From: an uncultured Hellea sp.
GTDB taxonomy: Bacteria; Pseudomonadota; Alphaproteobacteria; Caulobacterales; Maricaulaceae
Assembly (NCBI GenBank): GCA_938007935.1
Contig: CALLMD010000019.1
Coordinates: 1-64,000, forward strand
DNA: 64,000 nt
Direction: 5' to 3'
The translations under genes were made by a program, and so were the position numbers. Under the pieces are notes generated by a model. The model was not told the origin of the DNA, made no database searches, and was given only the letters and a program-made list of their open reading frames with translations. Below are positions 8,860 through 16,720 of the stretch, one piece after another (the first letter of the stretch is position 1; each line of letters begins with the position of its first letter).

Positions 8860-9552
8860 ATGTGCGGACGTTATACATTGGCAGCCAGTTTGGCCGAAAT
8901 TGCGGCCTATTTTGCGGCAAAATCTGGGCCGCAAGGCGAAGATGGGAAGCCGCTTTGGGATTGGGAGCCTAATTATAATATTGCGCCCGCCAGTGTTGTT
9001 CCTGTTATAGCCTTTGATGGACGCAAAAAACGCAAAATCGTGCCCATGCGCTGGGGCATCCACCCGCATTGGAAAAAAGAACCGCCGGAAGGCCGCCCAA
9101 TGTTTAATGCAAGGCTGGAAACCGCGCATGAAAAGGCGAGCTTTCGAACGCCCTTTCGGCGCAGGCGCGCTTTGATACCGACCACAGGCTGGTATGAATG
9201 GGAAGGCATTGAAAAACCTAAAACGCCTTATTTCATTCATGAGGACGAGGAAGAAATCTTCGCCTTTGCGGGGCTGTGGGATCAATGGCGGGTCGATGAA
9301 GGCATAACCCTGCTGTCTTGTACTATTCTGACCACGGCGGCGAGCGGACATATCAAACATTTGCATCACCGTATGCCGGTGCGCCTGCCCAAAACCCAAT
9401 GGGATAAATGGCTGGATTGGGAATCTCGGCCGGATCATGTTTTGGAGAAAATGCTGAGCGGCGACGATCTTGATTATTATGACGTTGATAGCGAGGTTAG
9501 CTCTGGTCGGGCGAGTGGCGCGCATCTGATTAAACCTGCTGGCGCGGCGTAA
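8860..9552 (+). CDS. SRAP domain protein (HMCES/YedK type)
   Basis: SRAP proteins shield abasic sites in single-stranded DNA by forming a covalent link through the N-terminal cysteine. The protein begins MCGRYTL, so removal of the initiator Met exposes Cys2, the reactive residue; this fixes the start at the ATG 8860 although a TTG two codons earlier is open. Family blocks NYNIAPAS, RWGIHPHW, FNARLETA, and GWYEWE are all present, and the HHRMPV segment near the C-terminus carries the conserved histidine. 230 aa, normal length. Divergent from the Nudix gene, an apt neighbour for damage-related functions, though that link is inference. Confidence 0.92.
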   Translation: MCGRYTLAASLAEIAAYFAAKSGPQGEDGKPLWDWEPNYNIAPASVVPVIAFDGRKKRKIVPMRWGIHPHWKKEPPEGRPMFNARLETAHEKASFRTPFRRRRALIPTTGWYEWEGIEKPKTPYFIHEDEEEIFAFAGLWDQWRVDEGITLLSCTILTTAASGHIKHLHHRMPVRLPKTQWDKWLDWESRPDHVLEKMLSGDDLDYYDVDSEVSSGRASGAHLIKPAGAA

Positions 9553-9562
9553 CATAGCCCTA

Positions 9563-10501
9563 TTATCCTGAATGCCGGAAATCAGCCATGGCCGCGCCGC
9601 GCGATCCTATGGCGCGGTCTGGCCCGCGCGTTGTATCAACGATTGTATGGCGCTCCATTTCAGCGTTAATCTCAGCGCCGATAATAACGGTATAAGCGGT
9701 TAACCAAAACCAGATCAGCAAAATAATCACGGCGGATAAACTGCCATAAGTCGCGTTATAGGTATCAAAGGTCAAGACGAAATAAGAAAAGCCCGCGGAA
9801 ATCATAAGCCAACCCGCCGTCGCAAATAAAACACCCGGAAACAGCCAACGCATCTTGGCGGGGCGGCGGCTAGGCCCGTAACGATATAGTATGGTCGTCG
9901 AGAGCGCAAAAATGCTAATCAACAAGACCCACGGTAAAAGCCGCGTCAGTCCTGCGCTCATCTCTTCCAACTTCAAAATCGCGAGCAAAGCTGGAAGCCC
10001 GACAATTACGGCCAATGAGGCCCAAATGAAGATCGTCATGGAAAGCGTCAATATGCTGGCCAGTCCGTAGAATTGTCCCATATGGCGTTTCTCTTGCTCG
10101 CCATAAGCAATATTGAGCGCCCGCATCATCGCGCGAATACCAGCCCCCGCCGCCCAATGCGCGAGCAATAAACTAAAGGCAATGCGAATACCCAAACGCG
10201 CATTAGGCGCGCTGGCGACGGTTTGCACTTGGTTATTTACGAGGCTCCAAGCCTGTCCGGGGAGCAAGCCCGAGACGACCTCAAGATGGCCTTGGGCGCT
10301 AGCGGGGTCAGCAACATAGCCATAAATAGACAGGCACGCCGTGATAAGCGGAAACAGAGCCAGCATCGTAAAGAACGCAACGCCCGCCGAAACAATGGCG
10401 ACATTATCATCCTTGATTTCACGCATTACGCATTTTGTGATATGCCACACATCCTTTCGGTTAAACCCCAAAGGCGTTGTGGCATCACATGTGTGTGGCA
10501 C
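9563..10501 (-). CDS. YihY/BrkB-family inner membrane protein
   Basis: Polytopic membrane protein of the YihY/BrkB (formerly RNase BN) family, function unknown. 312 aa with about six transmembrane helices. The family pattern is clear: an N-terminal cytoplasmic helix, the first membrane segment SAGVAFFTMLALFPL, a periplasmic segment, and the last helix with VIILLIWFWLTAYTVIIGAEINAE. The frame starts at a GTG (10501) six bases after the stop of yaaA, so the two are probably co-transcribed; an ATG at 10426 would shorten it by 25 residues and still keep the first helix. Confidence 0.85.
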   Translation of the reverse strand: MPHTCDATTPLGFNRKDVWHITKCVMREIKDDNVAIVSAGVAFFTMLALFPLITACLSIYGYVADPASAQGHLEVVSGLLPGQAWSLVNNQVQTVASAPNARLGIRIAFSLLLAHWAAGAGIRAMMRALNIAYGEQEKRHMGQFYGLASILTLSMTIFIWASLAVIVGLPALLAILKLEEMSAGLTRLLPWVLLISIFALSTTILYRYGPSRRPAKMRWLFPGVLFATAGWLMISAGFSYFVLTFDTYNATYGSLSAVIILLIWFWLTAYTVIIGAEINAEMERHTIVDTTRGPDRAIGSRGAAMADFRHSG

Positions 10502-10506
10502 TAAGC

Positions 10507-11295
10507 TTATTTCTTCTTCGGCGCTGGTTGTGGCCGCGCGAAAACAAGCTCTGTTTCACTTGAGAGGGCTTTGTCATATTTATAGCCGCCAAGATTAAAA
10601 TCCTTGAGCCCCGCCGCTTGATCAACGCGGTTAGTCATAATCCAGCGCGCCATAAGCCCGCGCGCAAATTTCGTGTAATATTGCACAGGGCGGATTTTGC
10701 CTTCTTTTTCCTCAAGAAATTTCGCGCTGAGAATAGTCGCGCCTAGCGCCTTTTTATCCACGGCTTTGAAATATTCATTAGAGGCGAGATTCATAATGCT
10801 CTGATCTTTATGCCCGTCCAAATCCGCGCGCAGCAGCTCACCGATAGCAGAGCCCCAGAACTCGTATAGTGATTTTCCGCGCTTGGTCGCCAGCTTTGTG
10901 CCCATTTCAAGCCTGTAAGGCTGTATCGCGTCGAGCGGGCGCAGTACGCCGTAAAGGCCAGAGAGAATGCGCAAATGATCTTGAGCATAGGCTAAATCAT
11001 CATCGCTGAGCGTTTTCGCCTCAAGTCCCCAATAGACATCACCGTCAAAGGCAAGCCCCGCCGATTTGGCGCTATTGCTTTGCCCTTTAAGATTAAAGGC
11101 CTTGAAGCGCTCAGCGTTTAAATTCGCCAAATTATCACTAATATGCATGAGGCGTTTGAGGTCTTCCGCTGATTGAGTTTTGGCGACTTTGGCCAGCTCT
11201 AACGTATCTTTGGTCAGGCGCGGCTTGGTTGCCTCCAGCGCAGTCGCGGCGGGATCATAATTTAATTTTTTTGCAGGGGAGAGTAGTGTCAGCAT
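10507..11295 (-). CDS. yaaA: YaaA family peroxide-stress protein
   Basis: Member of the YaaA/DUF328 family; in E. coli YaaA limits free iron during peroxide stress and binds DNA. The 262-aa protein has the family start MLTLLSPAKKL, and the blocks YGVLRPLDAIQPYRLEMGT and NLASNEYFKAV. Basic tail ending in KKK. First gene of a probable two-gene unit with the YihY gene. A 17-bp palindrome lies 25 bp upstream of the start codon and could be an operator. Confidence 0.88.
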   Translation of the reverse strand: MLTLLSPAKKLNYDPAATALEATKPRLTKDTLELAKVAKTQSAEDLKRLMHISDNLANLNAERFKAFNLKGQSNSAKSAGLAFDGDVYWGLEAKTLSDDDLAYAQDHLRILSGLYGVLRPLDAIQPYRLEMGTKLATKRGKSLYEFWGSAIGELLRADLDGHKDQSIMNLASNEYFKAVDKKALGATILSAKFLEEKEGKIRPVQYYTKFARGLMARWIMTNRVDQAAGLKDFNLGGYKYDKALSSETELVFARPQPAPKKK

Positions 11296-11319
11296 TTTCT
11301 ATCCTTTCCTCATAACATC

Positions 11320-11336
11320 AAACCGACAATCGGTTT
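11320..11336. promoter_or_regulatory. Palindrome upstream of yaaA, possible operator
   Basis: AAACCGA-CAA-TCGGTTT is a perfect 7-bp inverted repeat with a 3-bp centre. It lies 25-41 bp before the yaaA start codon, a typical place for a repressor site. The regulator is unknown; the symmetry would suit a TetR-type dimer. Confidence 0.4.
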
Positions 11337-11450
11337 CGTATGCGTGGGTTATTGACGAGACAAAGATAGGGAAGAGACACAGATAATCAAGTCACTTTTA
11401 TTTGATAAGAAATGCGTTTTGACGAGAATAAAGCATAGGGTTTTATGCGC

Positions 11451-11477
11451 AGGTCACGACGCCAAATTGCGTGACCT
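11451..11477. other. Hairpin-forming inverted repeat
   Basis: AGGTCACG and CGTGACCT are perfect 8-bp arms separated by 11 bp, followed on the plus strand by AATTTTCTTT. It could act as a weak terminator, but no plus-strand gene ends here. It lies just before structured element copy 2 and might belong to its promoter or leader. Confidence 0.4.
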
Positions 11478-11500
11478 AATTTTCTTTACGCTACCCAAAT

Positions 11501-11620
11501 GTTGATTTTATCTTTCAGATAAATTCAACTGGGACAGCCCGCAGGGCCGGCACCCTGATGGATACCGAATTATCTAAAGTGTTTTACAAGGCACAAACCC
11601 TGCGGCGATGATTTTTGTGT
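11501..11620 (+). ncRNA. Structured repeat element, copy 2 (candidate RNA)
   Basis: Second copy of the element at 90-211 and in inverted orientation to it. It begins with a 13-bp hairpin (11501-11513 with 11517-11529), followed by CCGCAGGG (11539-11546) pairing with CCCTGCGG (11598-11605). The enclosed blocks ACCCTGATGGATACC and GTTTTACAAGGCAC and the trailing CGATGATTTTTGTGT are the same as in copy 1. Relative to copy 1, one stem pair changed T-A to A-T and another C-G to T-A, so the pairing is kept while the sequence is not. After 11620 the two copies no longer align, though copy 2 is followed by further pairable sequence. No coding frame is conserved between copies. Confidence 0.5.
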
Positions 11621-12030
11621 GAGGGCACTCTTAATCCCGGAGTTACAGCGGTACGATAGCTGTCGCTACCTGACTGCACCGGTTGGGCCAAACACCCCAC
11701 AAAGATCCGGCACAACTGTGCGCGTTAGGTGTATTTGCGGCGTTCATTGCATCTCGCAAATGATCGCAGCAACTACAGTTACACAGTGCTCAATCTCATC
11801 CTCCCCAAATCCAGTAAGCAACGTCTTACCTGTCCTGTGATTTGGAAAACTATGTCATTCTCGTTCTTAAATTTCTCCTTTCGTATCAATCGAACCAGAA
11901 CAAGGTGATAATAACACAGCTTTAAAGAGCGAGGATGTCTTTTTGGTTTAGCTAAGGATTTCAAAGTCTTAGCGGCAGCGTTGATGAGGATTAGTTTTTA
12001 AGGCCTGAGTTTAGCGGAGGCTTCCGCTTG
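11621..12030. other. Non-coding stretch, nothing recognised
   Basis: About 410 bp with no convincing gene; the short open frames here lack ribosome binding sites. It may hold the 3' part of the structured element (to about 11740). A small hairpin, AGCGGAGGCTTCCGCT, at 12013-12028 follows the 79-aa gene on the minus strand and could be a weak terminator, although no T-run follows it. Confidence 0.4.
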
Positions 12031-12270
12031 TTATCCACCAATAGGGTGCTTGTCCCATTCAGCTAAATCATAAGGAACGCCAAGGGCTTCAAAGTCAGCG
12101 CCATTTGATGGAGAGAATGTTGTATTCAGACCAACATCATCAGCGGCCATAATTGGCGAATTATACGACCCGAGGCCCTCATCATTATAAACCACCTCAT
12201 AATATCCAGTTCTTGGATTGGGTATTATTCTAACAGGGCCTCGCCTTGTTTTATATTCGTAGTAAAACAT
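12031..12270 (-). CDS. Small hypothetical protein downstream of the HEPN gene
   Basis: A 79-aa soluble protein that I do not recognise with certainty. It begins with aromatic and basic residues (MFYYEYKTRRGPVRI), has a central GYYEVVYNDEGLGSYNSP strand-rich part and an acidic end with FEALGVPYDLAEW. No signal peptide or membrane segment. Its start is 12 bp after the stop of the HEPN gene, so the two are very likely co-transcribed. This makes a functional pair possible, but nothing in the sequence shows whether it is an antitoxin or an unrelated small protein. Confidence 0.6.
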   Translation of the reverse strand: MFYYEYKTRRGPVRIIPNPRTGYYEVVYNDEGLGSYNSPIMAADDVGLNTTFSPSNGADFEALGVPYDLAEWDKHPIGG

Positions 12271-12282
12271 AATAATTACTTT

Positions 12283-13113
12283 CTATGACTTTATTTGAAC
12301 GCTCGATAGTTCTTGTCTGATTTCTTTTTGAACCCTGTTGTTATCAAAATACCACTTCATCACGGCCTTTCCAACCTTTCGAGTTTCAGGGTTCTTGGAC
12401 TCCAAGTATCTCACGATGTAGCGCCCAAGAGCAGGGTTAGATGCATTGGTGCCCTCCCTAAACCCTTCATGCTCAAAGTCTTCTGGCGCAAATCGAATAT
12501 TCATATTGAAAGCAGCTTGCTTTAATTCATCAGACGCATTCTTGTCTCTATGAAGTTTATCAAGTTTCCCGAATTGCATATTAGCAAAATCGGGTTGTGC
12601 TTTTAGAATGTCCCTTCGCGTTTTAGGAGTGACCCTATTATGAGGCTGTTTGGTTAAATCAACACATAGCCGTCTTATCTGAAAGACAAGTTCATCAAGC
12701 AAAAACAAGTCCAACTGACTATGCACATAACCTAACTCATTATATCGAACCGCCGCACCACCATTTTTCATTAGACGTTTCATAAAATCTGTTGGTGAAC
12801 ATTCTCGCCAGTAACTTAATTCTACGCCTCTTGGCCGTTCCAGCTTGGCAGGTAATAGTTCGCCAGCAATTTGTTGAAGGCGTTCATATGCAAGCAAGAT
12901 GTCATGGTCTAAGTCTTTTACGGAACCACCATTGTTCAAAATGGCTGCTTTCAGATATTTTTCTAAAGCGTGTATCGCATTCCATATGAAATCAGAAGAG
13001 AGCCGTTGAATTGAGCACCATCGCGCTACGATGTATGTTTGGTCAGCCGTTTGGAAGTAAAGGCTATCAATTATCGCATTGATTGAAGCTGTAACTTGGC
13101 CTTGGTGTGTCAT
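12283..13113 (-). CDS. HEPN-like domain protein
   Basis: A 276-aa cytosolic protein. The N-terminal 80 residues look like a HEPN domain: IVARWCSIQ, then WNAIHALEKYLKAAILNNG with the HALEKYLKA helix typical of HEPN, then DHDILLAYERL. HEPN proteins include RNases of toxin-antitoxin and defence systems and also non-catalytic members; I do not see an unambiguous R-x4-6-H catalytic pair. The C-terminal half (about 130-276) is basic and unrecognised. The frame opens at a GTG (13149), but the ATG at 13113 has AAGGA upstream and is preferred. It lies between structured element copy 2 and the tRNA-Ser-derived repeat, in accessory DNA. Confidence 0.65.
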   Translation of the reverse strand: MTHQGQVTASINAIIDSLYFQTADQTYIVARWCSIQRLSSDFIWNAIHALEKYLKAAILNNGGSVKDLDHDILLAYERLQQIAGELLPAKLERPRGVELSYWRECSPTDFMKRLMKNGGAAVRYNELGYVHSQLDLFLLDELVFQIRRLCVDLTKQPHNRVTPKTRRDILKAQPDFANMQFGKLDKLHRDKNASDELKQAAFNMNIRFAPEDFEHEGFREGTNASNPALGRYIVRYLESKNPETRKVGKAVMKWYFDNNRVQKEIRQELSSVQIKS

Positions 13114-13249
13114 TGAAAGTAATCCTTGTCTGAACTCACTTTTTACCACTGCTGCATCAAGGGTTTAGATAGCCATTAGGACTAAAATTAGGACGAGGAA
13201 GTGCAATCAGTATAATAAATCTATATTTAACAATGGCATATTTAAAGCC

Positions 13250-13286
13250 ACTGGAGGTGAGGATGGATTCGAACCCACGTTAGGCA
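13250..13286 (-). repeat. tRNA-Ser 3'-end fragment, probable att site
   Basis: This copies the 3' end of tRNA-Ser(GGA): it runs from the CCA-encoding end through the T arm into the variable arm, and matches 26636-26673 over about 36 bp with a single G deleted. It has no other tRNA parts, so it cannot fold into a tRNA. Such a fragment is the usual scar at the far end of an element that integrated into the 3' end of a tRNA gene. It directly abuts the stop codon of the Wza-like gene. Confidence 0.8.
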
Positions 13287-13736
13287 TTATTCAATTTGGG
13301 CCGAAGTTGTCTCAGGCAATATCACATCGCCCTCAATAATAATGGGCTGCGGGGCGGTATAAGGCTTTGTATAGCTTACAATTTCTTTGGCAGGTAACAC
13401 CTTTGCAAAAATTGACACTGTTATAGTCGGGTTGACTAAATAATCATCTATATAGAGGTCTTCCAATATTCGAGCCAGCGTTGTTGTATCTTGCCCTGTC
13501 GCGGTCACTTTACCGACATAGGGCATATCGATTTGTCCCTGTTCATCCACACTATATTGACCGCTCATTTCAGGTACATTTTTAATCTCGACTAAGATAA
13601 CATCCCCTCTAACTAAAGGCTCCTGAGCCGCTACTTGAGCCGCCTCCTGAACAGCTTGAACGTCAATCTTTTGCGCAAAACTATAAGCGCTTAAAAACAA
13701 GCCCATAAAAATTGAAATGAGTAGCCTAAACATCAT
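13287..13736 (-). CDS. Short Wza-like polysaccharide export domain protein
   Basis: A 149-aa exported protein with an N-terminal signal peptide (LLISIFMGLFLSAYSFA, cleavage before QKID; no lipobox cysteine). Residues about 40-115 fit the polysaccharide export (Poly_export) domain: GDVILVEIKNVPEMSG, YSVDEQGQIDMPYVGKV, and a helix followed by VNPTITVSI. Full Wza proteins have further SLBB domains and a membrane-spanning helix that are missing here, so this cannot form a Wza channel alone. It is divergent from tolC and inside the secretion island, 22 kb away from the polysaccharide export genes. Confidence 0.65.
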   Translation of the reverse strand: MMFRLLISIFMGLFLSAYSFAQKIDVQAVQEAAQVAAQEPLVRGDVILVEIKNVPEMSGQYSVDEQGQIDMPYVGKVTATGQDTTTLARILEDLYIDDYLVNPTITVSIFAKVLPAKEIVSYTKPYTAPQPIIIEGDVILPETTSAQIE

Positions 13737-13922
13737 AAGGCCTATCTTATAACATTTTACATCAAGATAAATATCTCAAATTTCATACCTTGTTATTTTG
13801 AACTGCCAACGCTTTTTGAATCTTGTGTGAAAGCGAAACGATAAACATAATCCAGAGATTCAAACTTGCCTCTAAATCATTCTAGAGATACAATAAAATA
13901 CAGTCAGAGGCGGTAAAAATTG

Positions 13923-15377
13923 ATGAGGCGTATAGCGAAAAAATTGTCTAAACAGACAAAGAGAGGAAGATGCTTTCAAGGGCTAATTATAGGCATTTTT
14001 GCCTGTACATCTTCTGTGATATCGACAGCCCAAACCCCTCAAGACTTTACGCTCTCTACAACTAATCTAAATGAGAAACAATTAGGCCTTGGGCTTATTG
14101 ATATCATTGAACAGTCCTATCATTACCATCCCGACCTTTTGCGGCGACGGGCAGAATTAGATATTATCAAAGAGGATATCGCTCTAGCGAATTCAGCTTA
14201 TAGACCGCAAATAACGGCACAAGGCAATATTAGCACTTCGGATCGAGATTCATTATTACAAAATGGGAATGAATTTTCACAAAATACATCGCCAAAAGAA
14301 TTATCGCTCCAACTTAGTCAAACTCTGATAACGGGTGGACGACGGCGGCTAAACAAAAATGCAGCCAAAGTTAGCTATGAAGCAGCAAAGGCCGAGTATG
14401 AGGCAAGTGCGATCACCGTAGCTGAAGAGATTATCAATAGTTACACGTCATTGATTGAGGCTGAAAAATCCGCGGAAATTCTCAATAAAAGTGTAACAGC
14501 CTTACAGCAGTTGGAACATGTGATCATCACGCGGCAAAAAGCCGGCGACAGTTCAGTCACTGATATAGCCCAGACAACGGCGAGGTTAGCAACCGCCAAG
14601 GCACAAAAAGCAGCTGTTCAAGCCCGACTTATTCAAGCACGAGAAGAACTGAGTTCTATATCAGGGCAATTTATTAATTCTGCGCCAATTCCGTCTCAAG
14701 CAATCGCCCCATATCAGGCAAGTCTCAGCGATTCGATAACCATTGCAAGGGAGCGAAACCCTCTCATTAAAAGCCGTAAATTAGCAGAACGCGCAGCGAG
14801 GTATCAGCTTCGCGCACAAAAGAAAGCGTGGTTCCCTACTGTAGCTTTGGATGCTTCCGCAAGAACAGTCAGGGACTCCAGTCCAACAATTGATGAGGAT
14901 GATGATCTGCGTATTGGCATCAATGTCACAATGCCACTTTATTCTGGCGGGCAAGGCGCATCTAATATCCGGCGGGCGCAAGCTAGAATAAATTCAGCTG
15001 CTTATAACGTAAATAATAATCTACGTATTAATGATATACAGATAACGAATTTACATTCACGTTTGGAAAATAGCCGTGAAGTCCTGAAGTATCAATTAGA
15101 TAATATGGCTGCTAATCAAAGCGCCTATGATGGGATATATGCAGCCGAAAAGGCAGGGTTAGCAGATATTCGAGACGTCCTCCAAGCGCAGCAAAACACC
15201 TTAACCGCTGAGTTATCCCATGCGCAGGCTATAAAAGATGTTTATGAAATTAGATTATTACTTCGTTTATATACAGGCAAACTGGCGCTTAAGGATATTA
15301 CGATAGGCCTTCCAGAGGAAGTTGCCAAAGAAAGTTCATCATCTAGAAATCCAATTAACTGGATTTTGAAAGATTAG
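13923..15377 (+). CDS. TolC-family outer membrane channel of a type I secretion system
   Basis: Outer membrane exit duct for the adjacent HlyD/ABC pair. 484 aa, normal for TolC. It has a signal peptide (GLIIGIFACTSSVISTAQ), then the two outer membrane efflux repeats with long Ala/Gln-rich coiled-coil helices; the segment with NPLIKSRKLAERAARYQLRAQ and the VTMPLYSGGQGASNIRRAQARI block are typical of the family. An ATG at 13923 directly follows an in-frame TTG; AGAGGCGG lies upstream. It faces the hlyD gene tail to tail with a 9-bp gap, so all parts of the exporter sit together. Confidence 0.88.
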   Translation: MRRIAKKLSKQTKRGRCFQGLIIGIFACTSSVISTAQTPQDFTLSTTNLNEKQLGLGLIDIIEQSYHYHPDLLRRRAELDIIKEDIALANSAYRPQITAQGNISTSDRDSLLQNGNEFSQNTSPKELSLQLSQTLITGGRRRLNKNAAKVSYEAAKAEYEASAITVAEEIINSYTSLIEAEKSAEILNKSVTALQQLEHVIITRQKAGDSSVTDIAQTTARLATAKAQKAAVQARLIQAREELSSISGQFINSAPIPSQAIAPYQASLSDSITIARERNPLIKSRKLAERAARYQLRAQKKAWFPTVALDASARTVRDSSPTIDEDDDLRIGINVTMPLYSGGQGASNIRRAQARINSAAYNVNNNLRINDIQITNLHSRLENSREVLKYQLDNMAANQSAYDGIYAAEKAGLADIRDVLQAQQNTLTAELSHAQAIKDVYEIRLLLRLYTGKLALKDITIGLPEEVAKESSSSRNPINWILKD

Positions 15378-15386
15378 CCATCAGCT

Positions 15387-16697
15387 TTATTCCTCACGGC
15401 CCGCTCTGTTTAAATTATCCGTTAATGGCTTAATAAGATAATTAAGAGGCGAGCGACCTTTAGTCGTAAAGAATGCTTCGAATGGCATACCTGAAATTAA
15501 TTCCTGCCCATTAAGCCGTGCAATTTCTTCTGGAGAAATCGTCACCTTAACGGGGTAAAAGGGTTCACCCGTATTTTCGAGAACTCGTGTTTGCAATGAC
15601 ACTAAATCCACAACACCATTAATATTAGGCGTCGTGCGGGCGTTAAAGGCCGAAAAGAATAAACTTGCATCTTGGCCAACTTTAATTTCATCAATAAATT
15701 GAGGTGGAACGAGTGCTTCAAATTCCATACCCGAACCATCAGGAACAATTTGCAGAATAGGCTGTCCGGGTGTGATGACCCCCCCTTTGGTAAAAATACT
15801 CAATTCGTGCACGACTCCAGATTTCGGCGCCAAAATTTCCACGCGATCAAGTTGACCCTTCGTTGCAACCAATTGTTGCCGTAAATCTACTAAAGCTAAA
15901 TCTACTTCACGGATTTGTTCAAATACCTCTCGGTCAAATTCCTTTTGAATTTGTGAAATCTGAAGACCAGTTTCAGAAATTGAATTTTTTATACGGGCAA
16001 TTTCCGTTTCATTTTGAGCTAATTGTCCAGATAGTTCTTCAACTTGTCGTTCAACAGAGAAGACTCTATTCTCTGACGTATAACCATTTACGAGCAGACC
16101 TTGCAAACTCTCAAGCTCTTTTTGAAGTGTAGCCGCTTGTTTGCGACGTGAGTCCATGATTGCTCTAAGGCCGTCAATTTGATTTTGCAATTGCGCTTTA
16201 CGTTCTTCCAATTGAGAAATTTGTCCTGACTTTGCTCTCTGTCGTGCGTCAAATAATTTATTTTGCCCATTTTTTATACTATCGAGAAGCTCAATACCTA
16301 AGGTGTCATAAATTTCTGTATCCCATTTGATTGATGACCTCCCATCCCGTTCAGAATAAAGCCTATCTCGTTGAGCAATAGTTTCACGCAACCGATTTAG
16401 TGTAATGTCATGATTTACTTGTAATTCTGTTGACTCCAATAGGATCAGTGGCTCACCTTCAGTGACATGGTCGCCATTTTTAATCAGTATGTCTGCAACA
16501 ATGCCCCCATCGAGATGTTGAATCGTCTTTGTTTGACCAGAAATAATAACGGTTCCAGAAGCAATGACGGCGCCTTGTATTTTAGCAAAATGTGACCAAA
16601 CGCCTAATCCGACAAAAAGAAATAGGAAGGTCAACAAACCCATGGTTCGAAGCTTAGCTGTATCCGTTTTTAGCTCCTCTTCTTGCATAATGTTCAT
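15387..16697 (-). CDS. HlyD-family periplasmic adaptor of type I secretion
   Basis: Membrane fusion protein linking the ABC exporter to TolC. 436 aa: a short cytoplasmic N-terminus, one transmembrane helix (about residues 18-38, MGLLTFLFLFVGLGVW), the HlyD lipoyl half-motif VIASGTVIISGQTKTIQHLDGG, a long coiled coil (about 90-290) and a C-terminal beta domain with ILAPKSGVVHELSIFTKGG. This is the PrtE/LapC type usually paired with PrtD-like ABC proteins. It lies 23 bp after the ABC gene and is surely co-transcribed with it. Confidence 0.92.
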   Translation of the reverse strand: MNIMQEEELKTDTAKLRTMGLLTFLFLFVGLGVWSHFAKIQGAVIASGTVIISGQTKTIQHLDGGIVADILIKNGDHVTEGEPLILLESTELQVNHDITLNRLRETIAQRDRLYSERDGRSSIKWDTEIYDTLGIELLDSIKNGQNKLFDARQRAKSGQISQLEERKAQLQNQIDGLRAIMDSRRKQAATLQKELESLQGLLVNGYTSENRVFSVERQVEELSGQLAQNETEIARIKNSISETGLQISQIQKEFDREVFEQIREVDLALVDLRQQLVATKGQLDRVEILAPKSGVVHELSIFTKGGVITPGQPILQIVPDGSGMEFEALVPPQFIDEIKVGQDASLFFSAFNARTTPNINGVVDLVSLQTRVLENTGEPFYPVKVTISPEEIARLNGQELISGMPFEAFFTTKGRSPLNYLIKPLTDNLNRAGREE

Positions 16698-16720
16698 AGA
16701 TCCGTCCTTAATAACTAAAT

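Noticed and set aside
8815..9555. 246-codon open frame on the minus strand
   Set aside because: It covers the SRAP gene in antisense, has no recognisable domain, and SRAP motifs on the plus strand are unmistakable.
90..11620. The inverted element pair as terminal repeats of an 11-kb transposon
   Set aside because: The genes between are ordinary housekeeping genes, there is no transposase, and the copies differ in a way that keeps RNA pairing, which terminal repeats would not need.
11619..11840. 73-codon open frame after the structured element
   Set aside because: Not conserved in copy 1, no ribosome binding site, and it overlaps sequence that can pair as RNA.
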